From Acanthaster planci (lineage: Eukaryota > Echinodermata > Asteroidea > Valvatida > Acanthasteridae): a stretch of DNA of 64,000 nucleotides. The notes under the pieces were generated by a model. That model made no database searches. It saw nothing but the letters and a program-made list of their open reading frames with translations, and was not told the DNA's origin. Shown here one piece after another: positions 13,201 to 28,200 of the stretch. Numbering within the stretch: the first letter of the stretch is position 1; each line of letters starts with the position of its first letter. Where the stretch lies: the NCBI RefSeq assembly GCF_001949145.1, contig NW_019091413.1, forward strand, positions 1,126,315 through 1,190,314, written 5' to 3'. The position numbers were made by a program, and so were the translations under genes.

Positions 13201-16200
13201 TTCAAGCCATTTTATACCAAGTTTCTGGTAATGACAAAGGAATTTGACTGATCCCAGCAATGTTGTTGTACATGAAAGTTGACTGTATCAGAGGGTATTC
13301 CCATGAGAAACAAGAACAGCAATATAGACCATCATTAGGTCATAAAGAGAAGCATCTGGCTCAGACCAATGGCATTTTCAATCAGTAGATACAGCAAAAA
13401 TGACAAGACAAGTTGGCCCAGTTAAGTCACAAAAAGCAGTGGGGGGGCATTCGTTATAGAGAATATTTTTTCCATCAGAGAGTTTTTTTCCAGGGAAGTG
13501 GTAGGCTGATGGCATCCCGGCAGTCCCTGCATATATTTGCACAGTGTTTTGAAAAGCCACAATTCTAACTGCACTATGCTATGGTTGTGAGCATGTACAA
13601 TGTACATGTACAGTGTACATGTATGCATTCCACATCACTACATGTATATGTCTGGACACAGAATCTCCCCAGTGTATGCGGCCGTCACTGTTTTTACAAC
13701 AAAATGTAATACAGTACGAACTCCAAATCGATACAGAATGAGGTTACCATGACAATGGAGGTAGCGTAAAAAGGGGCCACATATAGTTTGCATAGTGACA
13801 TACATGTACAATGTCCAGCGTTCCTCATAATGTGATGTACACGTGTATCTCCAGCAGTTACTCAAGCAAGTAATTCTGAAGTCTTAACTGAGCATCCTTG
13901 GGCATTTCTACAAAATTACAGACAGCAGAAATAATTCTTCATCTTTATTTTTTTAGTCGGACCTGTACATGCATGACAAGCAGTTATTTTTTACACCTAA
14001 TAGTGTCACGACGTGAGCTGAGAAACTGAATATGTTTAGTAATTAATCCCGGTTGAGACTATCTGCTCATTCCCATACATGACAATCCAAAACAATCATT
14101 TGTTCAAATAAGGAATTCTTGGAAACTTCAAGGAAGGGCAGAAGTCCCAAAGACTTCCTTCAGCAAAACTACATATCAGGTGAACCAAAAGATCACCTGG
14201 AACTTCCAAATACATACATGGGGCTGGCAAAAATAAGTAAAGAAAAATCTTTCTGAACAAATACATGTACATGTGTACCACAAGCCAGAAGTCCACCCCG
14301 AAAAACTACATGTACCAGTGCGTGCAAAAGGACGCCCTCTCTGGTGACAAAGAGAAAGGCTGAGCAAACAGATGAACACCACAGCTGGTATGCATTCTAC
14401 ATGCCATGCAAACACCATATGGCTATAAACATTATCAACTGAAAATCATTTGTGAAAATCATCTGTGAAAATTAAACAACATTACTGCCAACACAATGGC
14501 CTTGTGACTCATTTTCACATTTGTGCATTTGTCCATGCGGTATGTGTGCCGTCAAAGCTCGTTAACACAGCTGTTGGCCCTGCTAGACATCTCCACTGGT
14601 GTACAAAATGCCCTCTTGAGTTCATGCACAGGGCCAATACCAAAGTACATTTTTTCCAGTTACATGTATGTGACCAGAGAAGTGACAACTTACCTGTTCT
14701 CGATCTTGGAGCCACTGAGTTTCTGCATCAAGTTTAGAAGACACAAGCTGCATAATCTGGAACAAAACAAATTGGTGACATTAAAAAGACTAGCACTGCG
14801 AGATGAACATAATTTTTGTCTCAAACCAGACTATCAAAAGATGAAAAAGTAGCCTGATTAATTAATCAGCAGACAACAATGACCACATATGTAAAACACC
14901 TTTCATAAACAGCTTACTGCACAGAGAAAAACAGTACAACTTTAATCGTGGGCCTGGGGAATTGAAACACTAAGTATCCCAGACGAATGATACTGCAAGT
15001 ATTGGCTCATGTATTAATCTGTATATCATACACTCAATGTGTTCAATGTGTTACACTTAATGGTACTGGTAACATTTGTGTGACACACTTACAGTGGCTT
15101 TGCCAATTTCTTTATAAGCTTACTGTGAAATGGAAAGACGCAGGTATTGTGCATGTAAGCATGCACAATATAAACTCAAACATTGCCCTAAAAACCACGT
15201 AAGTCTGAATCCATTGGCTGTATACATGCACTGCAGAGGGTGCAAGTGGCCTACTCAGGTGTGCATGAGGGCCTATTCAACGATTAAAAAATGATGGTGT
15301 ATTCACAAGTGTATTCACAGTGTCTGAGCTTGATAGTGTGACGGAAATGCTGCTCAAGTGCCCTAATTTTTTTCACATTCAGAGAGCGCAGTGGCAAGTA
15401 CTGCAAAGAGCCCCACTGGCAATCGTGCCGCTTAACATCCATCTTTAGACACTGAGGAATTCGTCAAACCTCTCACACTTCTATGGGCACTGGCAGCATC
15501 GTCAGCGGTTATGGTATGTGTCACCAATTAATGACATTTGTAGACCCCATTCCTTTCAACACCGGAATGAATTTGTGGGAAGGACTGCTCACATTTTAAA
15601 CACCAGAAAATTAGGTACCGATACATTACGTGCTAGATGAGATGTAAAAGACAGGAAGGAAATGGGATTTCCGTTCCCTTTCCACAAAGCAGATCAGGGA
15701 GGAGAGGGGAGGCCAGCGGTTTAATCCCCCAGGGTGCCAAAAATAGGAAAACAAAAGTAAACACAGCAAAAAGATGCCTGGTCTCTCCCCCTCCCCCCAC
15801 AACTAAACCCCCTTAATGAGCCGAACCTGAATCTGCACCTGATTTGCTTTGTAACCTTTTCCATGAGTCAAGAGCTCAATATTATGTACGTTCCTTCTGG
15901 TTCTCAGAAGCCATTTATCCTATTTAGTATTCCAATTATCCCATTATCTACATGCACACGTATGCATACACAGACCTTTCTGAAGCCATCCAATATTTGT
16001 TACAAACAACTCCCAGCACTATGGTAGTATATTTGTACATTATGTACAGTGTACATGTGATAGTATTTATAATTTGAGATAATCATCACCAAGAAGGTAA
16101 AACATACTGCAGAGTTCTGGTGTACTGCACACTACATTCTCTTTGGGAATTACGAGCGTGATTACTGAACTACTCTATCGATACAATACACATTTTTCAT

Positions 16201-19200
16201 GATAGTGTTTGCTGGAAAAACTAATCATACAAGTCTCCAAATTAGTCCTGAAGTAACAAAGCAATTTATTGTAACACGAAGAACTGAAATCATACTATAA
16301 ACTCAAATTTTATAGTTGTGATGTAAACAGGTGTATTGATTTAATCATTTGGTCACAAGTCATACTTTTAAAGCATGTTTTACTAGCAAATTTAATTTGT
16401 CTGACTGACTGTCTGACCGCACAAATAAACATTACAGGTGAAGATGGCCAATCAGCCAACCTGTCTCCTGCTTTCATTGTACGAATGCATTCACTTCAGA
16501 AAAGTTTGTAAGGCTATCATTTTATTGGTTGGATTATGAGCTTGCTGTAGTGTGCAAACAATGCAATTTTGAAAAAAATAATCATTCGGAAACAGTAACA
16601 TTGTTTCCCCAATGCAGGATTTTGTTTTTGTTGGAGAGAAAAAACGGACTGTATTGGACGTAGCATTTGGAGTCAGCCAGAAAAATTAAACTACCGGTAA
16701 ATGTCATTTTGTTTTTCTTAATATACCAAAAAATACTTTCTTTCTTTTAAAGGTAGTTGTATGTAAAAAGGTGGAACTTTAAAATTTCAAGTTGATTTCT
16801 GCCTACTGACCCTGCCAAATTTCATCGTATGTTCATAATCCAATAAAGAAAAACAAACACTGGCCTTAGCCTTCCCTGGTGCATGAATACCTGTTACACT
16901 GACTTTATTCTTACATAAATAAACCAGATGGATCTAGTACAGTAATCACCCCTAAAATGATGACTGAAGGCAAAGATTCTAAACTAATGGTTTGATTTCT
17001 CTCTCTACATGAGTGTCCTTTCAGTTGCAATTTAATGTAATGTAATATTTGTCTTCATAATGACACTTTAAGTCTTGAAAAGGATCAAATGGAAATTTCA
17101 ATAAGGGACTCAAGGAATATGGGCTCTATTGGGGTAGCATAATGGTTGGCATGTAAGCAGTTATGTTTCATTAACACTTGCCATTTCATTTTTACTATAA
17201 TGTTTAGATGAATGTATGTTACGTTTTAAGTTAGGAAATCACTGACTGCCACACCTTGTCACTGAGGGAACAAAGTAAACCATTTATCTATATTCACAAA
17301 GTACATGTACGTGTATAGAGGAAAATATGGGATGACACCAGGTACCATACAAGGAAGTGTATGTGAGTGACCAAGTGATGGATTTAGATAGAGGGCAGCA
17401 GACAAAATACACAGGACCCTATTTAATTTTTCTTGGGGGGGAGAGGTGAGGGATAGGGTAATAGTGTACACAGGCCTAGATGTATGTGAGCGCCAGTCAA
17501 ACAGCACAGTAATTGATGTGTCAGAATCGTGGAAATGACGGGGCCAAATTACAAGGGCTACTTCATGAGGAAATGGAGACTGTACTGACATGCAGTTACT
17601 GGCAAAGACAGTTTGGAGCAAATGACTTGTAAATCATAGTTACATTGATGCAAAGAAAGGCATAAAATCTCTGAATTAAAAAAAAATCCAATGATTAGAT
17701 TGTGCAGTCATCTCATAGGATTGCTGGCATCGCGCCTGGGAACAAACCTTAGATATGGCTTGAAGTAAAGGGTAATCTTAGAGACAAATGGCACAAGTGG
17801 AAAGGCACAAGTCAATTACACTGACTAAAAGAAGTCAATACATGAATTTGATGTACATTGTAATATTTTATCCTTTTCATGAAGACTTGAATTGATTAAA
17901 TAAAAAAAGGTTGGGCAGAAAATGTCTTTCAAGTTTAGAGGGACTTGTAAGCTATTTCCATCATGCGTGGCTAGTTATTAAACAGTCAATAAGAATCTCC
18001 AATGTTTGAACAGTAACACTTGCAAAAGGTGGAACTCATATTGTATGCAATTAAAAATAAATCTGTTGAAGATTACAAATTTAACTATGAGTACATGAAT
18101 GTAAATGCCATTCTTTAAGGAGATATGTCAGTTAGTTATTTGTTACTTCAATACCAACACCAATTGAGTAAGAATTGAGCAAACAGAGTTCAGCCAATGA
18201 ACTAGTTTAGGACTCCAACTCGCAACTGGAAATTGGACAGAACATTCATCTAGCTCCCCAGAAGCCTTGGCCGGGCATCTTGATTCTTAATTCTGGTCCA
18301 TTATTTCAGCACCTCGATTCAATAACGGCAACATCATAAAGTCCCATTAGAAATTGCAATCACGCATCCGAACGCGGTAGAAGCTACACTCTCAGCACAC
18401 AAGGCTGAGTGTACCGAGCAAATCGTGGCCGTTGCTTAATTAAATGCAGGTACATGCTCCAGATATTGTCTTTCCTTCAAACAATTCTCCTTCTTTGCTC
18501 TTTTTTTCCCCCTCTCTCTTCCTTTCATTCAGTCATCGAGAAAAACGTCGAGAAGTACTTCCCTGTACCCGTTGATTAGTGCAGGCCTAAGCTGGTGGCA
18601 TGACCCAAGCCCGCTTAAGTGTTTACTCAATAATGACCAAGCCTAGCAGCGCATTCAGTTATCGATCTCGGGGGGAGTACAACCAACCGTGGGGAAAGGG
18701 GGAGAGGGGTGAAAAACAGAACAAGAAACAAAGAGTTTCACACATCAAAGCAACTGGGACAAGGGGAAAAAAGGAAGAAGATAGGAACATGAAGAGTAGT
18801 TGAAGTACAGGCATGGGACGTGCATGATTCCCTGGCACTATTGCTAATCTCATTCCTCCCAATGTGAGGATGTGCACATACATGTACGTGTATTTCTGCT
18901 GGGGAAGCACGCATTTGGCTGTGCCATGTTGTGTAGCAATTTCACAGTGACTGATGTGAACTTCACAGAGTAATGTTCTGACTGCTCAATACAAAAAGAG
19001 GACATCACGAAACATGCATGCTGAAGGATGTCATGATGGCTGGGCATACCAAATGATTACATTCAACTTTAGAAAGACACTTGATACATTTTGAGCACAT
19101 TTCTAAATTGATATTTATGACAAAATATTGTTGAGAAGCAAAACCCCTTAATGATGTGTGTTTGTTAGCGTGTGTTTTTGGGGGGGTATGTGCAGGCACA

Positions 19201-22200
19201 TGTATCATCATGTTTGAGCCCCTCCGTGTTTGCACGCGTGTGCGCGGGGCTCCGCACGACCTACATTACAGAGGTGCCTGCTCATCTACTTTATCCTACA
19301 CAGCCATTAGCCATTTCTAATTAAATTTCCTTCCTTGGTGCTAAATGTACTCCAAAGCCCAGACCGGGAGGAAGTCTGCGGGAAATTACTGGGGCTGAGT
19401 ATATCTAGGCAGCCATTCTACGTCTTAATTGCTTGCAGATGTATTGTAATTCACAGCTGACTGGGGCTGGGGAAGGTTGACCTTATTTGAGGACATGCCC
19501 CTATGAGCCGCTGATTGGTTTGCACAAGCTGGCCCTACAAAACCAATTCAGGAAATGTAAAGTCTATCTCCCAATTTAATGTTTTCCACATCCAGGATGT
19601 TTTGCCGATTTAGAGGGGAGGAAAGAGTCTCATCTGGCAAAGCTGATTGAGTAAACATGCATGGTCAAAGAAAATACAGTGAACCCCCCCAAAAAAGGAA
19701 AGAAAAATAACCTGCCACACTTTTCAATTACTGGCCGAGGTCCAAAGAGCTATACTGTGCTTTTCACGCCAGTTGAATGAGAGCAGAATCCAAAATCAAG
19801 AGACCTTTATTATTATTATTATTATTTATTTCTGGTAATGACACCAAGGATTCCTCAAAAGTGCCCTAGGCACTGAAGCTCGTAAGCCTGAAGAAACCTG
19901 TTGAGAGGAGACCATGAGAAGCAGTTACAGTTTTAGAGGTGGGAAGAAAACCCCAGAGGAATATTCTGGGTAAAACCCACGGAATCAGGTGGGGACTGAA
20001 AACCCAATCCACATGTGGACCGAGCCGGGAATCGAACCCGGACCGCAGAGGTGGAAGGCGAGGAAAGAACCACTACGCCAACCCGTCTCCCTAACCTGTG
20101 GCCCAATTTCACGGTACTGCTAAGCACATGATTTTACACGAATGGAGGTTACATGTATGACATGAACATGAAGACCGTAAGCAGTGAGCACAGCAAAAGG
20201 CATGCTTACCTGGAGGAAACATTTTTCTTAGCACAGTGACAGAACAATGGAAAATTCTATACGCACAACCTTAACCACTTGCCGCCAGGGTTTCCGGTAC
20301 CGGACACATACTCTTTATACACATGGTCAGGGTCTCCGAAATCGGACAAAGGGAACTGGGCCTTGTAACAAAAGACTGCTGGGCATTACCAAAATTGTTT
20401 CACTCTCAATAGTGGAGATAATCCAACGTTGTTTTGAAACAGTATACCACGGTTTTGGGGATTTAGTGCGAGCGGATTACCACGGGGACAAAAGTGATTC
20501 ACCAACTGCAGCGATGAGCCACACAGTACCACTCCACACTAATCTGGCCCCTATTAAAAAGAGGTCAGCAGCACACTGTGTCAGGTTCGTGAACAAAAGA
20601 AAATTATGTAACTCTTTATAAGGCGGCTAGCCTGGCTGAAATACTCCAGCGTCAATAGATGTTGTTTGTCAGATTAGAGTAGAAACCAGACAGTTCTTCA
20701 TGTGTCCAGTAAATGAAGATAGGAATTTTTGAAGAATTTTGAAAGGAGAAAAAAATGAAAATTATGCTGCCCAAGCATCACCAACATAGACAACTGCCAC
20801 CAGTCATTAAGCACAACTACATATACGCCATGAAATATTGCTTACAGTTTGCAAAATTTTCTGTTATCCGCCATGAAATATTGCTTACAGTTTGCAAAAT
20901 TTTCTGTTATCCTTTCCCAGCAGGAGCAAGAGTGTGTGTTTTGAAATGAAATTGGCCATCCTTTGGTATGCATTCACCACATAGGTGCGCAAGTTTATGC
21001 GCATTTGACACGGAACATGCTGAGTACGTGCAAATAGTCTGGAATGCGTGGTCTTCGAATGCACGCCAAATGCGTGCAAGAACCTGGTTGGAAAACTTAG
21101 TACCGTCTGTCTTTCTTTCACCAATGAGGGTGCACTTCAGCTCAGGTTAGATACATGTAGTGTAGTCATGACTTTTTCGCTGTTATGCAGTGCCATGAAA
21201 TTGGGCCCTGGTTTGACGACAGAGCAATTTGTCATACCACACAGTCCACTGTCAGAACTAACACACAAAATGAAGCTACTGTCTTGGAAATTACTTTGCT
21301 TTGAAAGAAGGAATTTTATCTTTGACTACTCCAAATCGAAGATTTGAACAAATTAAAGAAACAATCTCATTGCAGTGAGAATGCATTAACATTTCACAAC
21401 TTGTAACACACATGTAGATGTTCAAGGTGGCGGAAAATAGAGAAATGTACTGCAATAAAAATTAAGGTTGTTGGTAGCTTTCAATTTGTAACTATTCCAG
21501 TGTTTTCCACAAACGGATTTAGCAGGGTGGGCCGCCCCTTCAAAGTTTCAGGCCATCCTATGAAAATTCTTACCACTCTGCCAAATTTTTTAAATAAAAA
21601 ACAAATAGAAATGGCCGAGATCCAATGGCCAGGACAATCTCTGCCATTACGTGCTGCCCACTCGGTGCCCCGAATCAGCCTTTCTGACCGCCAGTCCCAC
21701 ACACCATGTACATGTACATACAGTGTGAACCACTGCGTACATTACTGCTGCACTGCCTGCAGGTCTTGTGCATGTAGCATGCACACTTTGTCACGATGAT
21801 TTCGTCTTGGCACAATATCGGAACAGCTCGGAAACAAGATTCAGGTTATGTCATTAATCAAACAAATGCACAGATGTCACTGTCAGGAAAAAACAAGCAC
21901 TTTCGGCAATCTTCAACTCAAGTTGACTAAACTTTGGAGCATGCACACGTAAGCATGGCGATCGAAAACATGGTGATTGAAAAGACTTCTGAAAATTCCA
22001 AACAGCAGCTTATTCGTCTCTGGATCACCGATTAATAAGGTATGCATACACAGGAACTACCAATGGGCCAATAATAGCAATAATGGGCCTAAAATCTTAT
22101 TATTTGTTGGCAATTCTTCCAACTGTGTTCTCTTTGTAGGGCATGATTTGCAGTACATGAATCACTATTTGGACACACTCAATGGTTACTATGCAGTGGT

Positions 22201-25200
22201 ACAGGTGTATGTAAGTCATTCGGTGCTTTGTAAACACATATACACGAGCGGTACTGCAGCAACACATTATGACAAGCCAAGTCACATGTTGGACTTCAGC
22301 ATTATAGTGATTGTGAAAGGTCATGCAAGAATATCCCTTACAAATTTTTAACAGAAAAGATAGGCAAAAATCACCTTAAAAACATCATTGTTATCTCATC
22401 TGAGGAAACCAAATTTATCATTTTTCCCCGAGGGAAGTTCACCTTGCAATCTTCACACCTGTCTGATTATGTCGTAGTGCAAAAAAATGTGCCCGTGGAG
22501 AACACTGAATTCTAATACAAATTTTTGTTGACAGGCCCTTAAGTAATATGGCCCATGTATAAAGAGTCCAATGACTTGGCCCTATCACTTGAGGCTGAGT
22601 TCTCAATCTCACCAGAATATCGTTGACATTTCCACCAGAAATTTGGTATTTTTACTGTCCATTCACCTGTAGACTTGACGTGAAACTGGACCACTGACAA
22701 GCTTGCATTATCTGCCAATGATATTTTGATGGTACAAAAATCTTTTCTGGGGGGGGGTTGATTTTGAAAAGGATTTTCTTGTAGTCAGCAGCAAACTTGC
22801 TCCAAGTTCTCAGTTTAACCCACTCTGCCTCAGGTGACAAAAGCAAGATGTGGGGGCTACTGCACTGTCTGATCTGAAGAAGGAGTAACCGATAAGGCCT
22901 TTACCTGTACTCTCAACAAACTAATCCTACACGCTGTACAGGGGGGTTGGCGCATGAAAGTGCTTCCATGCTTAAATTAAAAACCCAAACAAATTGGGTT
23001 GCAAGGTTTTTAGGGAGTGTGGAAAAATGCCGCAGGCAACATGTTCTAGGCCACTGCAATTTCCTCCAAGAGAGACTGTCTTCATGGTATTGAATGATAA
23101 CTGATGCCCCCAATATTTGACTGCATGGCAGCATGGCTTTATTAAATACCAAAAGAGGACAAGTCAGGATGAGTCTGAATTTTTTTTCTTTCCCGCAGAG
23201 CTCCAAAGTTCTTTATACAGAGATTATACAAATACCGTCCTACGTCTGCTGAGACTGGAATGATGAAAATAAACCTTGGGTTTTCCCAAGTGATCACGTG
23301 ACCAAGAGAGATGAAAATGAGTTGATAATCCACAAAGTTCAGCACTTCTGCAAAGATAGTCACCAGTGGTTTAGAACAATTTGCTGCCCTCTAATGGTGA
23401 TGTTCATTATGAATATTCATGGTTCTTGTCACTTCTTTGCAAGTATTCGCAGAGAGGACTAACCTGTCATAAACAGGGTCATGCCCTCAGGTCAAGGAGT
23501 GTCACTGCTATTGTCTAATTGACCTGTCAAGTTGCATGACAAACTCCAGCCCCAACAAATAGAGACAAGAAAGAGGAAAAAAATTAAACAGGCTGACAAC
23601 TTGAATGAAACTATGGCCACACACCCATGTTATCACCGCAGAAAATCAGTCCCTGGAGAGGATGCCACCACTTAAAGAGGGCATTTAGTAATCAACAGTT
23701 CTATCTCTTTATCTCTCTGAAGCAGGCAACAAACTAAAAAGGAGAAAAGTAGGTCTTCATAATGTATCTCAGTCCCAGTCAAACTTCCAACCAGTTTACA
23801 AATGCTTCCTCTCTTACTATCTGGAGGGCTGTTACATGATTTCTTCATCAACATCAGACTGCAGTCGTTTGCTTGCGACTGACTTGCTTAGTGGAAAGTT
23901 GTCTGTATTCAGAGTAGCAGGGGGGTCCCGCTACTGCTACCAAGGATGTTTACAAGTACCCAAGGCCCCTGTGTCACATATTGTAAAGGAATGCCCTTCC
24001 TGTAGATCCAGTCTCCCTCAGCCCCACCCCCAAATCCAACTGGATCATTCTATAAATTTGGGATTCACAGTGTGACATTTTTCCGTCCCTGTTACTTCTG
24101 ACATGTATACCATCTGATATGTTTGACAAGGTATGTATCACTGAAGTTGATTTCAAGCTGTTATTTATTTGGTAGGTAATTTGCAATATTTATTCAATCT
24201 TGGAATTAAACGAGTTCTAAACATTAATCCAGACGTACATGTATGCCAGCCGTGACAGGGACGGGAAAAAAATTGGACCCCAAATTTACAGAATGACCAA
24301 CACCCCTTCTCCAGTACTCATGGTCCTTCCTCCTTCCTGACTCCTCCCCCATAAAGGATACCATAAACATCACTGAAAGTCTCTCAGATATTGTAGAGGT
24401 ATCTCCTCCCCTCTAATTACGGACTCTCTCAGCCCCACCCTTCAAAAGCCAACTCTTATCCACATTACTGCTGTACCTCTTCTCAAGTACTTCATCAGAT
24501 AAATGTCCCAGCTTCACCCCTACCTCAACTTCCATAAAGAATGCAGCGTAACTACGACTAAATTCCTCTGAGATAAGCTTTAGGTATTTCTCCCCATCTT
24601 TATCCGGTCTCTCTTAGACCCGCCCCTTAGCTCACCAACCAAGTCATATCCACATCACTGCTGCATCCTCTACTTGTACACGTATGCCCTCCTTCAAAAG
24701 CCACAAGCCTCAGTATCCTCTGCAAGGGGAACTCTGGATATGTCAGGGCCAGCAGACTTAAAGACCTGTGACTGGCCCGGGTACTTCACACAGGAAACCA
24801 ACAACTGTATTCAGTGGCTGGAACGATCCGCTTCCTTCCTGCAATAATATGGCACATTAAGAGGAGTCCTGAATCCATGCCACGATAAGTGATGGGATGT
24901 GCACCCCATCTGTCCAGGGATTTGAGCTTGTACAGAATTTTTTTTTTCAGGGAATGAATTCAAAGTGGATGTGACCGTCTGACCTACAGAAACCTCCATG
25001 ACTTTGGCCTTTCTACTGGAATCTCTTCCATGGAGGATTAATCATATACAGCCTTGCTGTACTTTCTGCAAACTTTCAGAGAAGTCAAATGGCATCCAGA
25101 CTGGTTCCTTTTCCGTGTTATATTTGCGGCTTTGATGACTTTGAACTGGCTCAGTGCAGGATGGTTAATTTCATGTTATCAACCACAAGAATGTCAGTGA

Positions 25201-28200
25201 CTCTTAAGATTGCGTGATATGCCACTGGCTCTTTATAGCAGAAATATTCCCTAACTTGTGCTAAAAAAATCCTGGGGCAACACTTGAAATGCCATATGCA
25301 CCGTGCACACCGCACCAACACACTGACACATGTTGGGTTCAAGCATTTCTGGAGGAAAATTACTCAAATGTACTCTGCGCAAAATACACACTCGCCAACA
25401 ACTACACGGGGGTCCAACTGGTGCCCAAGGAAGTTTGCTGCTATGTAATAAAGTACCCTCTTTCATTCATGAACAAAGTAAATTGAGCATTGGAAGCCAA
25501 ACTAATGAAGCTTGAAACCAGAAGACTATCGCATCACAAATTTGGAACTTTGCCAACCATGTTATAATGCACAAAACAATAACAGGTATCCATCACTACA
25601 ACTACATGTAAGTGTTAAATAACATTCCCAGACAGGCACATATCCAATAGATTAGCCTTAATAATGTACTGGCAGCAATCTGCCATGGCTCCAAGCTGAG
25701 GAAAAGCCAAAGTTGAAAACCAGACCAATCTAGTACAACAGGGTCAATCTGTCCTGGGATTTTCCTGTAAGAGAATACTAAGTCCACTCGTGCCACACAT
25801 TTCTTACACAAAAACCACAGCCCTGTTTTCCAACTTCAATTACACGATTGGTTTCAAATGTACACTGTGGGAACCCACTGATGATTCTTCAAATCTCAGC
25901 CTCATCATGGACAAAAGTTAATGAAGCAGAAAAGGAGGATGTGTTGAGGGTCTCAACATGGGGGACTAAATTCGTGAGAGTGAGGCCAGAAGCCAAAGCA
26001 CAGACCGAGCCAAAATTCGGAAAATCTTCCAGGAGGAAGATTTCTTTGCCGGCGTTGGCTAGGTGAATCTGTGTGGCTCAGAGCAGAGCCATGTACATTT
26101 ACAGAGAGAGTTGTGAAATGAGTGTCACCATTGTTAGAAACAAACTGGCAGATGTATGCACCAGTGCACAAGGACACTTGGTATTCAACAGCTGCACGCT
26201 CTACTGAACACATAATGAACAGCCATTTGTTTCCAAAATCTTAAGATGTCCCTACTCACTCTATATCCCGCTCAGGATCAGTGTGAAGGCCTCTAATTAT
26301 TTTTAAGGAGAATGGCAGTGCTCAGTTAATCTGTTTGAAAGACACACAAATGTGAAGTCGAGAACAGTGGTGTACCCGGGATTTGTTATGGGGGAGGGGG
26401 GCAGAGCTCAGATCGGAATTCACCCCTAAAACTAACTCCCTCCCCCATTGGGCAACAGAGGACTAAGATACATGGCCATGTCAGAGCTAGCAGTTTAAGG
26501 AGTACATGTAGGTGTATACTATGCCAGAATATTATCTTCGTTTTACAGAAAATTGTTTTAAAAAATTGAAAATTGGGGAGGGGGGCTCAAGCCCTTGAGG
26601 CCACCCTTCCTTCCGATGCACTACTGATCATACATCTGGCTGAACACCCACTTCATGTAATATTTATAAAGTACTGACAGTCTGATGCTCAACAGAAGTA
26701 TGGAATATTCTAGATAAGGAAACGACACATCACAATTTTTGTGACCACGTTTCCTTCTGGCGCTAGAGTCCCTGTATATTTAAAAATTTCCTCTTTTTCG
26801 CCACCAGAGGGGGTACATGTACCAGTGGCTGTACTCTGAACAAATGTTGGCAGAGGTTACTTTTGCAAATCCAATAACTAGGGCCTATGAGCCTCGAACT
26901 GGACCAAGAGAGGGCACAGTTTTCTTAGCAACGGAAGCTCCTTTGGCCGGAACTGAACTTCGCTGGTTCATGAAGGACTGTGAAATGCACACGTTATGGT
27001 CGCATACATGTAGCTACCAGCAAAATGAACACTCCTAACCAGTATGGCTCTTTCCAACCGATGAGGGGGTGCTTCTGCTCAGGCATAAAAGACAAGCTCA
27101 GTTTCTGTTGTTCAGTTGGTCATTTTGGTTTAGTTTAGTTTGTTCTGGTCTACCGGTCACACTTTGGTATTTGTTTTGTTAGTCAAGGTTTCACAGTCCA
27201 GGCTCCAGTCAGTATATTTCCGCTTACACAAACCATTAAAACTTGGGCTCAGTGACCCATTGCATGGGCTAATCAATTGGAAATCTCTATGGGAGGGTAA
27301 CTGGTTATATTTATATGCAAATACAGTGAGTGATCAACAACACTGACAAATAATTGCAGTGTATCTGATGGCCAGTTAGTTATAAAATCATACAAGCCCA
27401 TACTGAGACAGGGAGAGGGATAGGGCATCACTGTTGGCAATGCTGTCTGCAATGTCATGCAATGTAATACAAACTGTCCTGAGAGGTTTGCTCAACAGAT
27501 GGGCCAACAATTTAAACAAACAAGGAAACAGTAAAAAGAGATCAAGTGGACTACTGCCCTTATACGATTTTTATAGAAAGGATAATTCACTGATTAGTGC
27601 ATACACTGTACATGCATGTTTTCAATACTAAAAATTGTCAAGTCAAAGAAAACTGTGACTTAGAGATTACATAAGAAACAGAAAATAAATCAGGTGGACT
27701 GCTGCCCTTGGTAATTATAATTTTCACATCAAGGAAAGTTCTCTGATAAGTGCATTTGTTGTTAATAGTACTTATTCTTAAGTCAGTAAAATTGTGAATT
27801 AGGGGTTCCCTAGTTTACAGGAATTCTTTTGTGGGTTAAGAAACCATCAAATCTGAAAAATCAAAACCTGAACATATAAGAATATATATATACATGTAGC
27901 TGCGGCTTTACCACCAATATATCATGTATGTCTTTCAATAAATTCCGTCACGCATTTCTCATTATCTGCAGCATGGTTCATGCAGGAACTTCAAGATATG
28001 ATCGATGCGTTGACAAATGTGCATGTTAAATATTTCAGTTGCAGGCGGCTCTGCTGTGGCATAAATAGCATAATAATGAACGGAGGTGTAAAATAAATCT
28101 CAACAATATGTTCTGAACTGCCTGACTCCATCTTGTCCATTTGCACATTGCATTTAATAATTAATGAGAAATCATACCGATCAGTTTACAAAAAGCTAAC

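Larger units (their letters stand above)
1261..14693. other. Intron of the coiled-coil gene (13.4 kb)
   Basis: No exon on either strand was convincing. The stretch holds a hAT-like element (1539-1753), one copy of a dispersed repeat (1948-2125), pyrimidine-rich runs (about 3110-3180 and 5215-5275), three candidate regulatory blocks (listed separately) and TACATGTA palindromes concentrated between 11.7 and 14.7 kb. The long open frame at 10547-11050 has no family resemblance and runs through a poly-lysine artefact from an A-rich stretch. Confidence 0.6.

Noticed and set aside
20028-20091. tRNA gene on the minus strand
   Set aside because: A and B boxes are present, but there is no matching acceptor stem or anticodon arm, and a long body with a (TAA)n tail follows, so it is a SINE head.
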